DNA of 43,762 bases from Clostridia bacterium (GCA_030537335.1 JAUNNK010000006.1:1-43762); one strand, 5' to 3'; positions 31,253 to 40,861 are shown, counted from the first letter of the stretch. Program-made: numbers and translations. The notes: a model not told the origin generated them from the letters alone.

Positions 31253-33220
31253 ATGGCGAAATCTTATTCCGCAAACGATATCACCGTCCTGGAGGGTCTG
31301 GACGCGGTGCGCATGCGCCCGGGCATGTACATCGGTTCCACGGGCACGCGCGGCCTGCACCACCTGATCTGGGAGATCGTGGACAATGCGATCGACGAGG
31401 CCTCCAACGGCTATGCCTCGGAAATCGGCGTGACGCTGAAGAGGGACGGCTCCTGCGAGGTGACGGACAACGGGCGCGGCATCCCGGTGGACATCCATCC
31501 CCAGCTGGGCGTGTCCGCGGTGGAGGTCGTCTACACCCAGCTCCACGCCGGCGGCAAGTTTTCCGATAAGAATTACGCCTACTCCGGCGGACTGCACGGC
31601 GTGGGCGCTTCGGTGGTGAACGCGCTGTCCGAGTGGTTGGTGGTGGACGTGTACCGCGATTACAGCCACTACCAGCAGCGCTTCGAGTCCGTCGAGGACA
31701 AAAAGACGGGCAAGATCATCTCCGGCCGTCCGGTGGCGCCCCTTGCTAAGGTGGGCAACACCCGCCGCCGGGGCACGCAGGTGGCCTTCAAGCCGGATCC
31801 CCGGGTGTTCGAGGACGTGAACTTCAATTCCGACACGGTGCGCCGCCGCATCCGGGAGCTGGCCTACCTGAACAAGGGTGTGCGCTTCGTCTTCACTGAC
31901 GAGCGCATCAAGGATCCCGACCAGCGGGTGCGCGAGTACTGCTACGAGGGCGGGCTTTCGGACTTCCTGGCCTACCTGAACGCGGACAAGACTGTGATCA
32001 CCGATCCCATCGTGTTCGAGAAGGTTTCGGATTCCACGCTGGTGCGCGTGGCGATTCAGTATACGGATTCCTATTCGGAGCACATCTGCTCCTTTGTCAA
32101 CAACGTACCCACCGCTGAGGGCGGCAGCCATGAGACGGGCTTCAAGGCCGCCGTGACCCGCGCCTTCAACGACTACGCCCGGCGCGCGGGCATCCTCAAG
32201 GAGAAGGACAACAACCTCTCCGGCGACGACTTCCGCGAGGGCATGACCGCCATCGTCTACGCGGGTGTGAAGAATCCCCAGTTTGAGGGTCAGACCAAGG
32301 GCAAGCTGGGCAACACCGAGGTGCGCCCGGTGTTCGAGAGCGTGTGCTACGAGCAGCTCTCGATCTATCTGGACGACCTCAAAAACCAGGAGTTCGCCGC
32401 GAAGATCATCGAAAAGGCCGCCAAGGCCGCCAAGGTGCGCGAGGCCATGCGCAAGGCCAAGGAGATGGCCCGCCAGAAGAACCAGCTGGACGCAGCGCCG
32501 CTGGTGGGCAAGCTGTCCAGCTGCACCGGCAGGAACGCTGCCATGAACGAGCTGTTCATCGTGGAGGGCGACTCCGCAGGCGGCAGCGCCAAGCAGGGCC
32601 GCGACCGCCGCTTCCAAGCGATCCTTCCGCTGCGCGGTAAGCCGCTGAACGTGGAAAAGAAGCGGCTGGATCAGGTGCTGCTCAACGAGGAGTTCCGCTC
32701 GGTGATCACGGCGCTGGGCACCGGCATCGGCGAGGACTTCGACATCAGCCACCTGAAGTACAACAAGGTCATCATCCTCTCGGACGCGGACCAGGACGGC
32801 GCACACATCCGCGCGATCCTGCTGACCTTCTTCTTCCGCTACATGAAGGAGCTGATCACCGACGGCCACGTCTACATCGGCATGCCGCCGCTGTACCGCG
32901 TGGCGAAGGGCAATGATGTGACCTACTGCTACGACGATAAGGCGCTGGAACAGACGCTGAAGAAGGTGGGGAAGAACTACACCCTGCAGCGCTACAAGGG
33001 CCTTGGCGAGATGAACCCGGAGCAGCTGTGGGAGACCACGATGAACCCCGAGGGCCGCAGGCTGGTGCAGGTGACCATCGAGGACTTCGCCGAGGTGGAG
33101 CGCCGCGTGACGATCCTGATGGGCGACAAGGTGGAGCCCCGCCGGGCCTACATCAGCGAATTCGCGGACTTCAACAAGGTGGACAACTTCCAGCCCGTCA
33201 CGGGCGCGAACGAGGCGTAA
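31253..33220 (+). CDS. Type IIA DNA topoisomerase subunit B (ParE/GyrB)
   Basis: 655 residues. GHKL ATPase domain: ITVLEGLDAVRMRPGMYIGS, EIVDNAIDEA, DNGRGIP, YSGGLHGVGASVVNAL. The transducer has GTQVAFKPDP and QTKGKLGN. The TOPRIM domain has ELFIVEGDSAGGSAKQGRDR and LSDADQDGAHIR; the tail has QRYKGLGEMNPEQLWETTM and LMGDKVEPRR. With the A subunit 12 bases downstream it forms the A2B2 enzyme that passes DNA duplexes using ATP. Gyrase or topoisomerase IV cannot be settled; DADQDG differs from DADVDG of Bacillus GyrB. ATG at 31253 after GGAGG. Confidence 0.9.
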   Translation: MAKSYSANDITVLEGLDAVRMRPGMYIGSTGTRGLHHLIWEIVDNAIDEASNGYASEIGVTLKRDGSCEVTDNGRGIPVDIHPQLGVSAVEVVYTQLHAGGKFSDKNYAYSGGLHGVGASVVNALSEWLVVDVYRDYSHYQQRFESVEDKKTGKIISGRPVAPLAKVGNTRRRGTQVAFKPDPRVFEDVNFNSDTVRRRIRELAYLNKGVRFVFTDERIKDPDQRVREYCYEGGLSDFLAYLNADKTVITDPIVFEKVSDSTLVRVAIQYTDSYSEHICSFVNNVPTAEGGSHETGFKAAVTRAFNDYARRAGILKEKDNNLSGDDFREGMTAIVYAGVKNPQFEGQTKGKLGNTEVRPVFESVCYEQLSIYLDDLKNQEFAAKIIEKAAKAAKVREAMRKAKEMARQKNQLDAAPLVGKLSSCTGRNAAMNELFIVEGDSAGGSAKQGRDRRFQAILPLRGKPLNVEKKRLDQVLLNEEFRSVITALGTGIGEDFDISHLKYNKVIILSDADQDGAHIRAILLTFFFRYMKELITDGHVYIGMPPLYRVAKGNDVTYCYDDKALEQTLKKVGKNYTLQRYKGLGEMNPEQLWETTMNPEGRRLVQVTIEDFAEVERRVTILMGDKVEPRRAYISEFADFNKVDNFQPVTGANEA

Positions 33221-33232
33221 AGGAGAGAACCC

Positions 33233-35665
33233 ATGGCGTCCAGAAAGAAGGATAAGGACAATCAGAAGCTGATCCGAACCGAGGAGATCATCCAGAAGAC
33301 CATGGAGGACGTGATGCACGACTCCATGATCCCCTATTCGGAGCACGTCATACTGGAGCGCGCGCTGCCGCGGGTGGAGGACGGCCTGAAGCCCGTGCAG
33401 CGGCGCATCCTATACACTATGCACGAGCTGGGCAACACCCCCGACAAGCCGCACCGCAAGTGCGCGCGCATCGTGGGCGACTGCCTGGGTAAATATCATC
33501 CCCACGGCGATTCCTCCGTCTACGACGCGCTGACCCGCATGGCCCAGCCCTTCGTGATGCGGGGCATGCTGGTGGACGGCCACGGCAACTTCGGTTCCAT
33601 CGACGGCGACAGCCCGGCGGCGATGCGCTACACCGAGGCGCGCATGACGGAGTTGGCCATGGTCATGCTGCGGGACATCGATAAGGACACGGTGGACTTT
33701 CACCTGAACTTCGACGATACCCAGCGGGAGCCGGATCTGTTGCCCGGCAGGTATCCGAACCTGCTGGTCAACGGCGCAAGCGGCATCGCGGTAGGCCTGG
33801 CCACGAACATCCCGCCCCACAACCTGGGCGAGGCCATCGATGGCACCATCGCCCTGATCGACAACCCGAAGCTCACGACCCGGGAGCTGATGCAGCACAT
33901 TCCCGCGCCGGACTTTCCCACCGGCGGCATCCTGGCGGGGGATGGGGAGCTTTTGCAGGCCTACGAGACGGGCCGCGGCAAGCTGCAGGTGCGCGCCAAG
34001 GTGCACATCGAGGACGGAACTGCGGGCCGCAAGCTGATCGTGATGGACGAAATGCCCTATCAGGTGAATAAGGCGGCGCTTTTGGAGAAGATTCTGCGGG
34101 TCAGCGAGGAGAAGAAGAGCCTGTTCTCCGGCATCTACGACATCCGCGACGAATCCGACCGCATGGGCATGCGCGCAGTCGTCGAAGTGAAGAAAGACGT
34201 GGATGTGGACAAGCTGCTCACCGCACTCTACAAGTACTCCGACATGCAGGTCACCTTTGGCGTGAACATGGTGGCCATCGCCGGGGGCAAGCCGGTGCAG
34301 ATGGGCCTGAAGCGGATGCTGGAGTACTACATCGAGCACCAGAAGAACGTGGTCACGCGCCGCACGAAGTACGAGCTGGCCCAGGCCGAGGCCCGCGCCC
34401 ACATTCTGGAGGGCCTCATCATCGCCGTGGACAACCTGGACGAGGTGATCCGGCTGATCCGATCCAGCAAGACCCCCAAGGAGGCCAAGGCCAAGCTGGT
34501 GGCGCGATTCCAGCTGACTGAGATTCAGGCCCAGGCCATCCTGGACATGCGGCTTCAGCGCCTGACGAACCTGGAGGTGGTGAACCTCCGCCAGGAGTAC
34601 GCCGAGCTGTGCAAGAAGATCGCCAGCTACAAGGCAATTCTTGGAAGCGAGAAGAAGCTGATGAACGTCATCAAGAAGGAGCTGCTGGAGGTGCGGGAAA
34701 GGCACGCCGACGCGCGGCGCACCCAGATCGTGCCCAGCTTCGACGCGCTGGTGATCGAGGAGGAGATCGCGCAGCCGGACGAGATGCGCGTGCTGCTGAC
34801 CCGCAACGGCTTCATCAAGCGCATGGCCCCGAAGGCCTGCGAGAAGGCGGTAAGCGGCGGCGAGTTCAACGATCCGCCGAGCAGGATCATCGAGTGCATG
34901 AGCAACGAGAAGCTGCTGTTCTTCACCGACCTGGGCAACTGTTACGCCGTGGGCGTGGACCAGATTCCCGAGGTGCGCGCCAAGGAGCGCGGCCTGCCTC
35001 CGGGGGGACTGCTGGCGGGTTTGGAGAAGGACGAAAAGCTGGTGGGCGTTACTGCGGCGGGCGACTGGAGCGGCGAGGTGCTGCTTGCCACCGAGTGCGG
35101 CATGATCAAGCGCACGAAGCTCTCCGATCTGAACGTGCGCAAGGGACGCTACGCCGCCATCACCCTCAAGGGCGACGACCGCCTGCTGTGCGCGCTGAAC
35201 CCCGCGGAGGGGAAGGGCGTGCTGCTGGTGACGCGGCAGGGCATGGCGATTCACTTCGCGGTGGAGGAGGTCTCCCTGGTGGGACGCACCGCTGCAGGTG
35301 TGAAGGCGATGAACCTGTCAGAGGGCGACCGCGTGGGCTACGCATTCGTGCACAACAGCGAGGGCGAGATCGTGCTTGCCACGGACATGGGCTATCTCAA
35401 GCGCTGCCTGCTGGTGGACTTCGATCGCCAGGCGCGCGGCGGCAAGGGCGTGAAGTGCATAAATCTCCTCAAGAGCGGCGTCAACGGCAGCTGCATCGCG
35501 GGCGCGCTGATGGTGACCGATCCCTACAGCTTCCGCGTGGTGCAGAAGAGCGGCACGGCCACGGAGTTCAACACCGAGGACGTGGGCATCGAGAACCGCG
35601 CCGGCAAGGGCCAGCTCTACGTGGTGATCGTCATGGGCGACGTGGTGACGGCCTTGCAGCGCTGA
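33233..35665 (+). CDS. Type IIA DNA topoisomerase subunit A (ParC/GyrA)
   Basis: 810 residues. The winged-helix/tower cleavage domain has LPRVEDGLKPVQRRILYTM, KYHPHGDSSVYDALTRMAQP and the DNA-cleaving tyrosine in AAMRYTEARM (Y133). The coiled-coil gate is about 370-470. The C-terminal beta-pinwheel (about 500-800) has repeated strands such as LLATECGMIKRTKLSDLN and IVLATDMGYLKRCLL. The GyrA-box place reads QARGGKG (733-739), one residue off the QRRGGRG/QKRGGKG pattern needed for DNA wrapping by gyrase, so supercoiling activity is uncertain. ATG at 33233 after AAAGGAGAG. In operon with the B subunit. Confidence 0.9.
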   Translation: MASRKKDKDNQKLIRTEEIIQKTMEDVMHDSMIPYSEHVILERALPRVEDGLKPVQRRILYTMHELGNTPDKPHRKCARIVGDCLGKYHPHGDSSVYDALTRMAQPFVMRGMLVDGHGNFGSIDGDSPAAMRYTEARMTELAMVMLRDIDKDTVDFHLNFDDTQREPDLLPGRYPNLLVNGASGIAVGLATNIPPHNLGEAIDGTIALIDNPKLTTRELMQHIPAPDFPTGGILAGDGELLQAYETGRGKLQVRAKVHIEDGTAGRKLIVMDEMPYQVNKAALLEKILRVSEEKKSLFSGIYDIRDESDRMGMRAVVEVKKDVDVDKLLTALYKYSDMQVTFGVNMVAIAGGKPVQMGLKRMLEYYIEHQKNVVTRRTKYELAQAEARAHILEGLIIAVDNLDEVIRLIRSSKTPKEAKAKLVARFQLTEIQAQAILDMRLQRLTNLEVVNLRQEYAELCKKIASYKAILGSEKKLMNVIKKELLEVRERHADARRTQIVPSFDALVIEEEIAQPDEMRVLLTRNGFIKRMAPKACEKAVSGGEFNDPPSRIIECMSNEKLLFFTDLGNCYAVGVDQIPEVRAKERGLPPGGLLAGLEKDEKLVGVTAAGDWSGEVLLATECGMIKRTKLSDLNVRKGRYAAITLKGDDRLLCALNPAEGKGVLLVTRQGMAIHFAVEEVSLVGRTAAGVKAMNLSEGDRVGYAFVHNSEGEIVLATDMGYLKRCLLVDFDRQARGGKGVKCINLLKSGVNGSCIAGALMVTDPYSFRVVQKSGTATEFNTEDVGIENRAGKGQLYVVIVMGDVVTALQR

Positions 35666-35687
35666 CAATTCAATATTAATATGAAAG

Positions 35688-35716
35688 CGACCCCCATCCG
35701 GTTCGGATGGGGGTCG
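35688..35716. terminator. Hairpin terminator between convergent genes
   Basis: Perfect 13-bp stem CGACCCCCATCCG / CGGATGGGGGTCG with a 3-base loop. T tracts are poor on both sides (CTTTCAT on the minus strand), but position between the topoisomerase end and the hydrolase end supports a shared terminator. Confidence 0.75.
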
Positions 35717-35732
35717 TCGCATGCAGCGATGC

Positions 35733-36602
35733 TTACTTCAGCGTCGCGGCGAAGAACTCGCCGGTGGCGTCGATGGCGGTGTACAGGCTGTGGAGATCCT
35801 CTTCGGTGAACACGTTGAAGGTGTGGTCCATGCCCTCGATGAAGCAGGTGCCGGAGGCCTCGTTGGTGCTGGTGCCGGCAATCTTGTTGCTCCAGTCGGG
35901 ATCGACGGTGGTGTCCTCGGTGCCGTGGATGGCCAGCACCGGGCCGTCAAATCCGGTGAACACGTCCAGTACGTTTATGTTCTTCACGTCCTCGCACCAC
36001 TGCAGGGACACGTTCAGCGGCTCGCGCCAGTCAAACTCCATGGTGAAGTAGCCGTTCTGCTGGGCCTCGGCGTAGTCCTCGTCGGTGAGCAGCAGGCCCA
36101 GATCCGGCGCGCCTGCCCAGGTGACCACGGACTTGAAGATCTCGGGATGCTGTCCAGCGGCCAGCAGTGCGTCGGTGCCGCCCTGGCTCCAGCCCATAAC
36201 GCCGATGTGCTCGCCGTCGATGTTCTCCTGCGCGGCGATGTATTCAGCGGCGGCCACAGCGTCGGCTACGGCACTCTCGAAGGTGTAGCCGGTGTAATCG
36301 GCGGTGGACTCGCCGTTGCCCATGAAGTCAATGCGGATGGTGGCGACGCCGTACTTCTCGGCCAGCACGGGCGCGGCATAGGCGTAGCCGCCGCCGGCCT
36401 CATCGCGGTTGGAGCCGGTGCCGTGCAGCATCACGACGGCGGGATAGGTGCCCTCAGCGGTGGGCATGCAAACGGTGGCGGGAATCTGGTGATCGCCCGC
36501 GTCGATGGAAACGACGGTCTCAACGTAGCCGGGGGTCTCGGCAAGGGCTGCGGAGGCGATGCACAGGACGAATACGAGCATGAAAACAAGGCACTTCTTC
36601 AT
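35733..36602 (-). CDS. Secreted alpha/beta hydrolase
   Basis: 289 residues with a signal peptide (MKKCLVFMLVFVLCIASAAL, then AETPG), so exported. Catalytic features: oxyanion-side VVMLHGTGSNRDEAGGG, nucleophile elbow GWSQGG (Ser), acid in IHGTEDTTVD and histidine in GMDHTF. This is the BAAT/dienelactone-hydrolase-like group; esterase, peptidase or deacetylase activity is possible and the substrate is unknown. ATG at 36602 with AGAGAGG upstream. Single gene with its own promoter. Confidence 0.85.
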   Translation of the reverse strand: MKKCLVFMLVFVLCIASAALAETPGYVETVVSIDAGDHQIPATVCMPTAEGTYPAVVMLHGTGSNRDEAGGGYAYAAPVLAEKYGVATIRIDFMGNGESTADYTGYTFESAVADAVAAAEYIAAQENIDGEHIGVMGWSQGGTDALLAAGQHPEIFKSVVTWAGAPDLGLLLTDEDYAEAQQNGYFTMEFDWREPLNVSLQWCEDVKNINVLDVFTGFDGPVLAIHGTEDTTVDPDWSNKIAGTSTNEASGTCFIEGMDHTFNVFTEEDLHSLYTAIDATGEFFAATLK

Positions 36603-36675
36603 ACAGTTCAACCTCTCTTGATGATATTGTGCGTCTGCATGGGCATAGAATATACCTGTACATCTGCACGAATCC

Positions 36676-36705
36676 ATTATATCAGCGTTGGGATTCCCTT
36701 GTCAA
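36676..36705 (-). promoter_or_regulatory. Sigma-A promoter of the hydrolase gene
   Basis: Minus strand perfect TTGACA (36705-36700), 18-base spacer, perfect TATAAT (36681-36676). The leader to the ATG is about 65 bases. Confidence 0.82.
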
Positions 36706-36754
36706 TCGAAACCGATTTCATGAAGCGGTGAAAAATTGCGAGCGAATTTTACAT

Positions 36755-36827
36755 TTGATGAAATATGTATTGACTTATTTCCAATGTCTGCTATAATAGA
36801 CAAATACAGAGTAAATATTTTCATCAA
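36755..36827. promoter_or_regulatory. Paired inverted repeat TTGATGAAA / TTTCATCAA around the ABC promoter
   Basis: Nine-base arms at 36755-36763 and 36819-36827 flank the whole promoter, one just upstream of the -35 and one in the start of the transcript. Centre-to-centre distance is 64 bases, about six helical turns. This suits a repressor binding at two sites; no regulator is identified. Confidence 0.5.
36770..36797 (+). promoter_or_regulatory. Sigma-A promoter of the ABC importer operon
   Basis: TTGACT (36770-36775), 16-base spacer, perfect TATAAT (36792-36797). The leader of about 100 bases runs to the ATPase gene. Confidence 0.82.
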
Positions 36828-36904
36828 TTTGTACGCATGTTTATGAAGCAATACAAATCCTGCAAAAAAGCGGCGGGGTTTGCGCGGTCGACAGGAGGTT
36901 GCTT

Positions 36905-38026
36905 ATGAGCGTCGGAATTCAGATTCAAAATGCAGTCAAGCGGTATGGCGACAAGACCATCATCCCGGATTTGTCGGTGGAGATTCACAACGGGGAATTT
37001 TTCACCCTGCTCGGCCCCTCCGGCTGCGGAAAGACCACGCTGCTGCGCATGATCGCGGGCTTCAACACCATCGAGGGCGGCGATTTCTTTTTCAACGACA
37101 AGCGCATCAACGACATGGACCCCGGCAAGCGCAACATCGGCATGGTGTTTCAGAATTACGCCATCTTCCCGAACATGACTGTGCGCAAGAATGTGGAGTT
37201 CGGCCTGAAGAACCGCCCGGTGCCCCGGGATCAGATTCGCAGCGAGGCGGAGAAGTTCATGAAGCTGGTGCACGTGGACGAGTACGCCGACCGCATGCCC
37301 GACCGCCTCTCCGGCGGTCAACAGCAGCGCGTGGCGCTGGCCCGCGCGCTGGTGATCCGCCCGGATGTGCTGCTGATGGACGAGCCGCTGTCCAACCTGG
37401 ACGCGAAGCTGCGCGTGGAGATGCGCACCGTCATCAAGGGCATCCAGCGCGACGTGGGCATCACCACCGTGTACGTCACTCACGACCAGGAGGAGGCCAT
37501 GGCCATCTCCGACCGCATCGCCGTGATGAGCGACGGCGTGATCCGCCACTGCGGCAAGCCCAAGGACATCTACCAGCGCCCGGCGGACCTGTTCGTGGCG
37601 ACCTTCATCGGCAAGTCCAACCTGATTCACGCGGAGCTGGTCTGCGAGGGTGCTTCCTGCCGCGTGCGCTTCGGAAACGGTTACAGCGAGGAGATGCCGG
37701 ACGTGGCGGAGGCAGCGCGCAGGAACCGCAAGATCGTACTCTCCGCGCGCCCGGAGGAGCTGCTGGTGCATACCGACCTCTCCGGCGCGGGCGTGGGCGC
37801 GGTCATCAAGGACAGCGTGTTCCTCGGCCTGAACACCCACTACTTCGTGGAGATGGAGACCGGCGAGGAAGCCGAGATCATTCAGGAATCCCGCATCGAC
37901 TCCATCCTGAACCCGGGCACAAAGGTTCGGCTGACGCTGAACGCGGTCAAGGCCAACGCCTTCGACAGCGAGAGCGGGCGCAGCCTGATGCGCGGCGTTC
38001 ACAACGAACTGGAGGTGGATGCATAA
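36905..38026 (+). CDS. ABC transporter ATP-binding protein (FbpC/PotA type)
   Basis: 373 residues. Walker A GPSGCGKTT (37-45), Q-loop MVFQNYAIFPNMTV, signature LSGGQQQRVALARAL, Walker B VLLMDEPLSNLDAKLR and H-loop VYVTHDQEEAMAISD. The C-terminal TOBE-like regulatory domain (about 240-373) has RPEELLVHTD. It powers the importer encoded by the next two genes. This subfamily serves ferric iron, polyamine, sulfate or phosphonate importers. ATG at 36905 after GGAGG; the stop TAA directly abuts the ATG of the permease gene. Confidence 0.92.
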   Translation: MSVGIQIQNAVKRYGDKTIIPDLSVEIHNGEFFTLLGPSGCGKTTLLRMIAGFNTIEGGDFFFNDKRINDMDPGKRNIGMVFQNYAIFPNMTVRKNVEFGLKNRPVPRDQIRSEAEKFMKLVHVDEYADRMPDRLSGGQQQRVALARALVIRPDVLLMDEPLSNLDAKLRVEMRTVIKGIQRDVGITTVYVTHDQEEAMAISDRIAVMSDGVIRHCGKPKDIYQRPADLFVATFIGKSNLIHAELVCEGASCRVRFGNGYSEEMPDVAEAARRNRKIVLSARPEELLVHTDLSGAGVGAVIKDSVFLGLNTHYFVEMETGEEAEIIQESRIDSILNPGTKVRLTLNAVKANAFDSESGRSLMRGVHNELEVDA

Positions 38027-39679
38027 ATGAAGACGAAGCGCAGGCGGGACATCTGGACCGTGCTGGGCCTGGTGCTGCTGCTCTTGTTTGTGATTTTCTT
38101 CATCTACCCCTGCATCCGACTGCTGTGGGAGGCGTTCTACACGGAAAAGACGGGCTTTACCATGAAGGCCTTCACCAAGTTCTTTTCCAAGAAGTATTAC
38201 TATTCGACGATTCTGAACAGCTTCAAGGTTTCCGCGGCGGTGATGCTGATTTCGCTGCTGCTGGGCATTCCCTTCTCCTACTTCTTCTCCTTCTATCGAT
38301 TGAAGGGGAGGAAGGTGCTGTTCGTGCTGGCGCTCTTGTGCACCATGTCCGCGCCCTTCATCGGCGCGTACTCCTGGATCATGCTGCTGGGGCGCTCCGG
38401 CGTGATCACCAAGCTGCTGGAGAGCGTCGGCATCAAGATCGGCTCGATCTACGGCTTCGGCGGCATATTATTGGTACAATCGCTGAAGCTGTTCCCGCTG
38501 GTGGTCATCTACATGAACGGCGCGTTCCAGGACATCGACAACAGCCTGCTGGAGGCCAGCGCCAACCTGGGCTGCACGGGCTTGAAGCGCTTCTTCAAGG
38601 TCATCATGGGCCTGACCATGCCCACAATTCTGGCGGCGGCGCTGATCGTGTTCATGCGGGCGTTTGCCGACTTCGGCACCCCGGCGCTGATCGGCGAGGG
38701 CTACAAGACCTTCCCGGTGCTGATCTACGACTCCTTCCTCAGCGAGGTCGGTGCGGACTACAACTTCGCGTCGGCGGTGAGCGTGCTGGCCATCATCCTG
38801 ACGGCGGTGGTGTTCCTGGTGCAGAAGTTCGCCACATCCCGCTTCAAGTTCACCATCAACTCGCTGCACCCCATCCAGAAGAAGGAAGCCAGGGGCGTGA
38901 AGGGCTTCTTCATGCACGCCTACTGCTATCTGCTGATCGCGGTGGCGCTGCTGCCCCAATTCTACATCGTATTTGACTCCTTCCGGGATTACAAGGGCCA
39001 GGTTGCCCAGGACACCTACTCGCTGTCCAACTATCAGAACGCCATCCGCAAGCTGCTGGGCAGGTCGATCAAGAACACGCTGGTGATCTCGATCCTTGCG
39101 CTGGTGGTCATCGTCATCATTGCGGTCATCATCGCCTATCTGGTGGTGCGCAGACCCAGCGGCATGAGCCACACCGTGGACACCATCTCCATGCTGCCCT
39201 ACATCATGCCGGGCGCGGTCATCGGAATCGCGCTGATCATCGCTTTCAACACGAAGTATTTCTCGCTGACGGGCACCATGGCCATCATGGTCATCGCGCT
39301 GGCGATCCGGCGAATGCCGTACACCAGCCGATCGGCCACGGCCACGATGATGCAGATACCTATCAGCACGGAGGAGGCCGCCATCAGCCTGGGCGCGTCG
39401 AAGATCAAGACCTTCATCAAGGTTACCGTGCCGCAGATGACCAGCGGCATCGTCTCCGGCGCGATTCTGAGCTTCGTGTCCATCATCACGGAGATGTCCA
39501 GCGGCATCTTCCTGTACAACAACTCCACCATCACGCTGACGCTGAGCACCTACAACGCCATCACCCTGGGCTCCTACGGCACGGCCTCGGCCTTTGCCAC
39601 GGTCACGACGCTGTTGACCATCGTGTGCCTGGTGCTGTACCTGATCTGCACGCGCGGATCTGAGAAGATGAGCGTGTAG
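38027..39679 (+). CDS. ABC transporter permease, fused two-domain (FbpB-like)
   Basis: 550 residues with about twelve transmembrane helices in two homologous halves. Each half has a cytoplasmic EAA loop that contacts the ATPase: EASANLGCTGLKRFFKVI (about 170-190) and EEAAISLGASKIKTFIKVT (about 447-467). This fused layout is typical of the ferric iron/phosphonate group (FbpB, AfuB). The start codon follows directly on the ATPase stop, with GGAGGTGG just upstream, so translation is coupled. Confidence 0.92.
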   Translation: MKTKRRRDIWTVLGLVLLLLFVIFFIYPCIRLLWEAFYTEKTGFTMKAFTKFFSKKYYYSTILNSFKVSAAVMLISLLLGIPFSYFFSFYRLKGRKVLFVLALLCTMSAPFIGAYSWIMLLGRSGVITKLLESVGIKIGSIYGFGGILLVQSLKLFPLVVIYMNGAFQDIDNSLLEASANLGCTGLKRFFKVIMGLTMPTILAAALIVFMRAFADFGTPALIGEGYKTFPVLIYDSFLSEVGADYNFASAVSVLAIILTAVVFLVQKFATSRFKFTINSLHPIQKKEARGVKGFFMHAYCYLLIAVALLPQFYIVFDSFRDYKGQVAQDTYSLSNYQNAIRKLLGRSIKNTLVISILALVVIVIIAVIIAYLVVRRPSGMSHTVDTISMLPYIMPGAVIGIALIIAFNTKYFSLTGTMAIMVIALAIRRMPYTSRSATATMMQIPISTEEAAISLGASKIKTFIKVTVPQMTSGIVSGAILSFVSIITEMSSGIFLYNNSTITLTLSTYNAITLGSYGTASAFATVTTLLTIVCLVLYLICTRGSEKMSV

Positions 39680-39737
39680 GGAAGAAAAACGACGTTGAGC
39701 CGCAAGGCTAACAATAAAAGAAAGAGAGGAAACCAAA

Positions 39738-40790
39738 ATGAAGAAACTTTTGAGCCTCGTACTGATCGCCCTGCTGGTGCTGAGCTGCTGCAGCGCATTC
39801 GCGGAGGAGAAGCCCTCCTGGGTGCGCGAGGATCCCAGCTCCATCGGCGACCGCGTGGTCGTCTACTCCACCCTGGACGACGCGCAGCAGCAGACCGTTG
39901 AAGCCATCTGGTACAAGTACTATCCGGACTGCACCATCGAATGGATCTCCGACTCCGTCGGCAAGCTGATCGCCCGCGCGCGCGGCGAGGTCAACAACCC
40001 CCAGGCGGACGTCATCATGGGTGGCCTGTTCGAGTCGGACGGCACGGTGTATCACGACGTGCTGCAGCAGTATACCCCCACCATCGCCGACGAGCTGAGC
40101 AAGGTCGACCCCTACGGCTACTACACCCTGTTTGACATCCAGTACATGGCGCTGGTGGTCAACGAGGAGCTGGAGGCCGAGCTGGGCCTGACCATCGACA
40201 GCTACGAGTCCCTGCTGGATCCGGCCCTGAAGGGCAAGATTATCCAGGCGGATCCCGCCGCTTCCTCCTCCGCCTATCGCCAGTTCCACACCATCCTGGC
40301 GCTGATGGGCGACGAGTTCGGCGATGAGAAGGCCTGGGACTACATCGATGCGCTGATCCAGAACTGCGATGGCGTCATCACCACCTCCTCCTCCACCGTG
40401 TTCAAGAGCGTCATCAGCGGCGAGTACGTCGTCGGCCTGACCTACGAGAACATCGTCGAGATGCAGATCACCAAGAACGGTGCGGACAACATCCGCCTGG
40501 TCTATCCCAAGGAGGGCAACACCGCCTGCGCGTCCGGCGCCGGCATGGTCAAGGATTGCCCGCACTACGAAGCCGCCGCCGCCTTCATGGACTTCTGCGG
40601 CTCCGCCGACTATCAGCTGGCCCGCTCCGAGGAGAACTGCGCCCGCGGCACCAACACCACCATCAAGTACGGCAACTATCCGGACGACAGCGAGCTGGGC
40701 CTGGTCGAAATCGACTGGGAGTGGCTCGGCAGCCAGAAGGAAGCCCTGCTGGAGACCTGGACCGAGCACTGGGCGGAGTATGCGGGCTGA
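39738..40790 (+). CDS. ABC transporter substrate-binding protein (ferric iron FbpA-like)
   Basis: 350 residues with a Sec signal peptide (MKKLLSLVLIALLVLSCCSA, cleavage likely at AFA-EE; LVLSC could instead serve as a weak lipobox). The type 2 periplasmic-binding fold shows RVVVYSTLDDAQQQTVEAI, EVNNPQADVIMGG, YTLFDIQYMALVVNEE, LKGKIIQADPAAS, and VYPKEGNTACASGAGMVKDC, all seen in FbpA/AfuA-like proteins. It captures the solute and delivers it to the permease. Iron is the best guess; 2-aminoethylphosphonate or other anions cannot be excluded. ATG at 39738 after AAAGAGAGG. It is last in the operon, as is its terminator. Confidence 0.88.
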   Translation: MKKLLSLVLIALLVLSCCSAFAEEKPSWVREDPSSIGDRVVVYSTLDDAQQQTVEAIWYKYYPDCTIEWISDSVGKLIARARGEVNNPQADVIMGGLFESDGTVYHDVLQQYTPTIADELSKVDPYGYYTLFDIQYMALVVNEELEAELGLTIDSYESLLDPALKGKIIQADPAASSSAYRQFHTILALMGDEFGDEKAWDYIDALIQNCDGVITTSSSTVFKSVISGEYVVGLTYENIVEMQITKNGADNIRLVYPKEGNTACASGAGMVKDCPHYEAAAAFMDFCGSADYQLARSEENCARGTNTTIKYGNYPDDSELGLVEIDWEWLGSQKEALLETWTEHWAEYAG

Positions 40791-40831
40791 TCGCAGATAA
40801 GCATATTTCGGTATAACAGTGTGACTGAAAC

Positions 40832-40861
40832 GCCCCCGGAAGCAATCATGCTTCCGGGGGC
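40832..40861 (+). terminator. Terminator of the ABC importer operon
   Basis: Perfect 12-bp stem GCCCCCGGAAGC / GCTTCCGGGGGC with a 6-base loop. It has no T run, so termination may be completed with the next hairpin. Confidence 0.7.

Noticed and set aside
36740..36830. Fur box in the ABC importer promoter
   Set aside because: AT-rich and with inverted repeats, but no GATAAT-type triplet arrangement.
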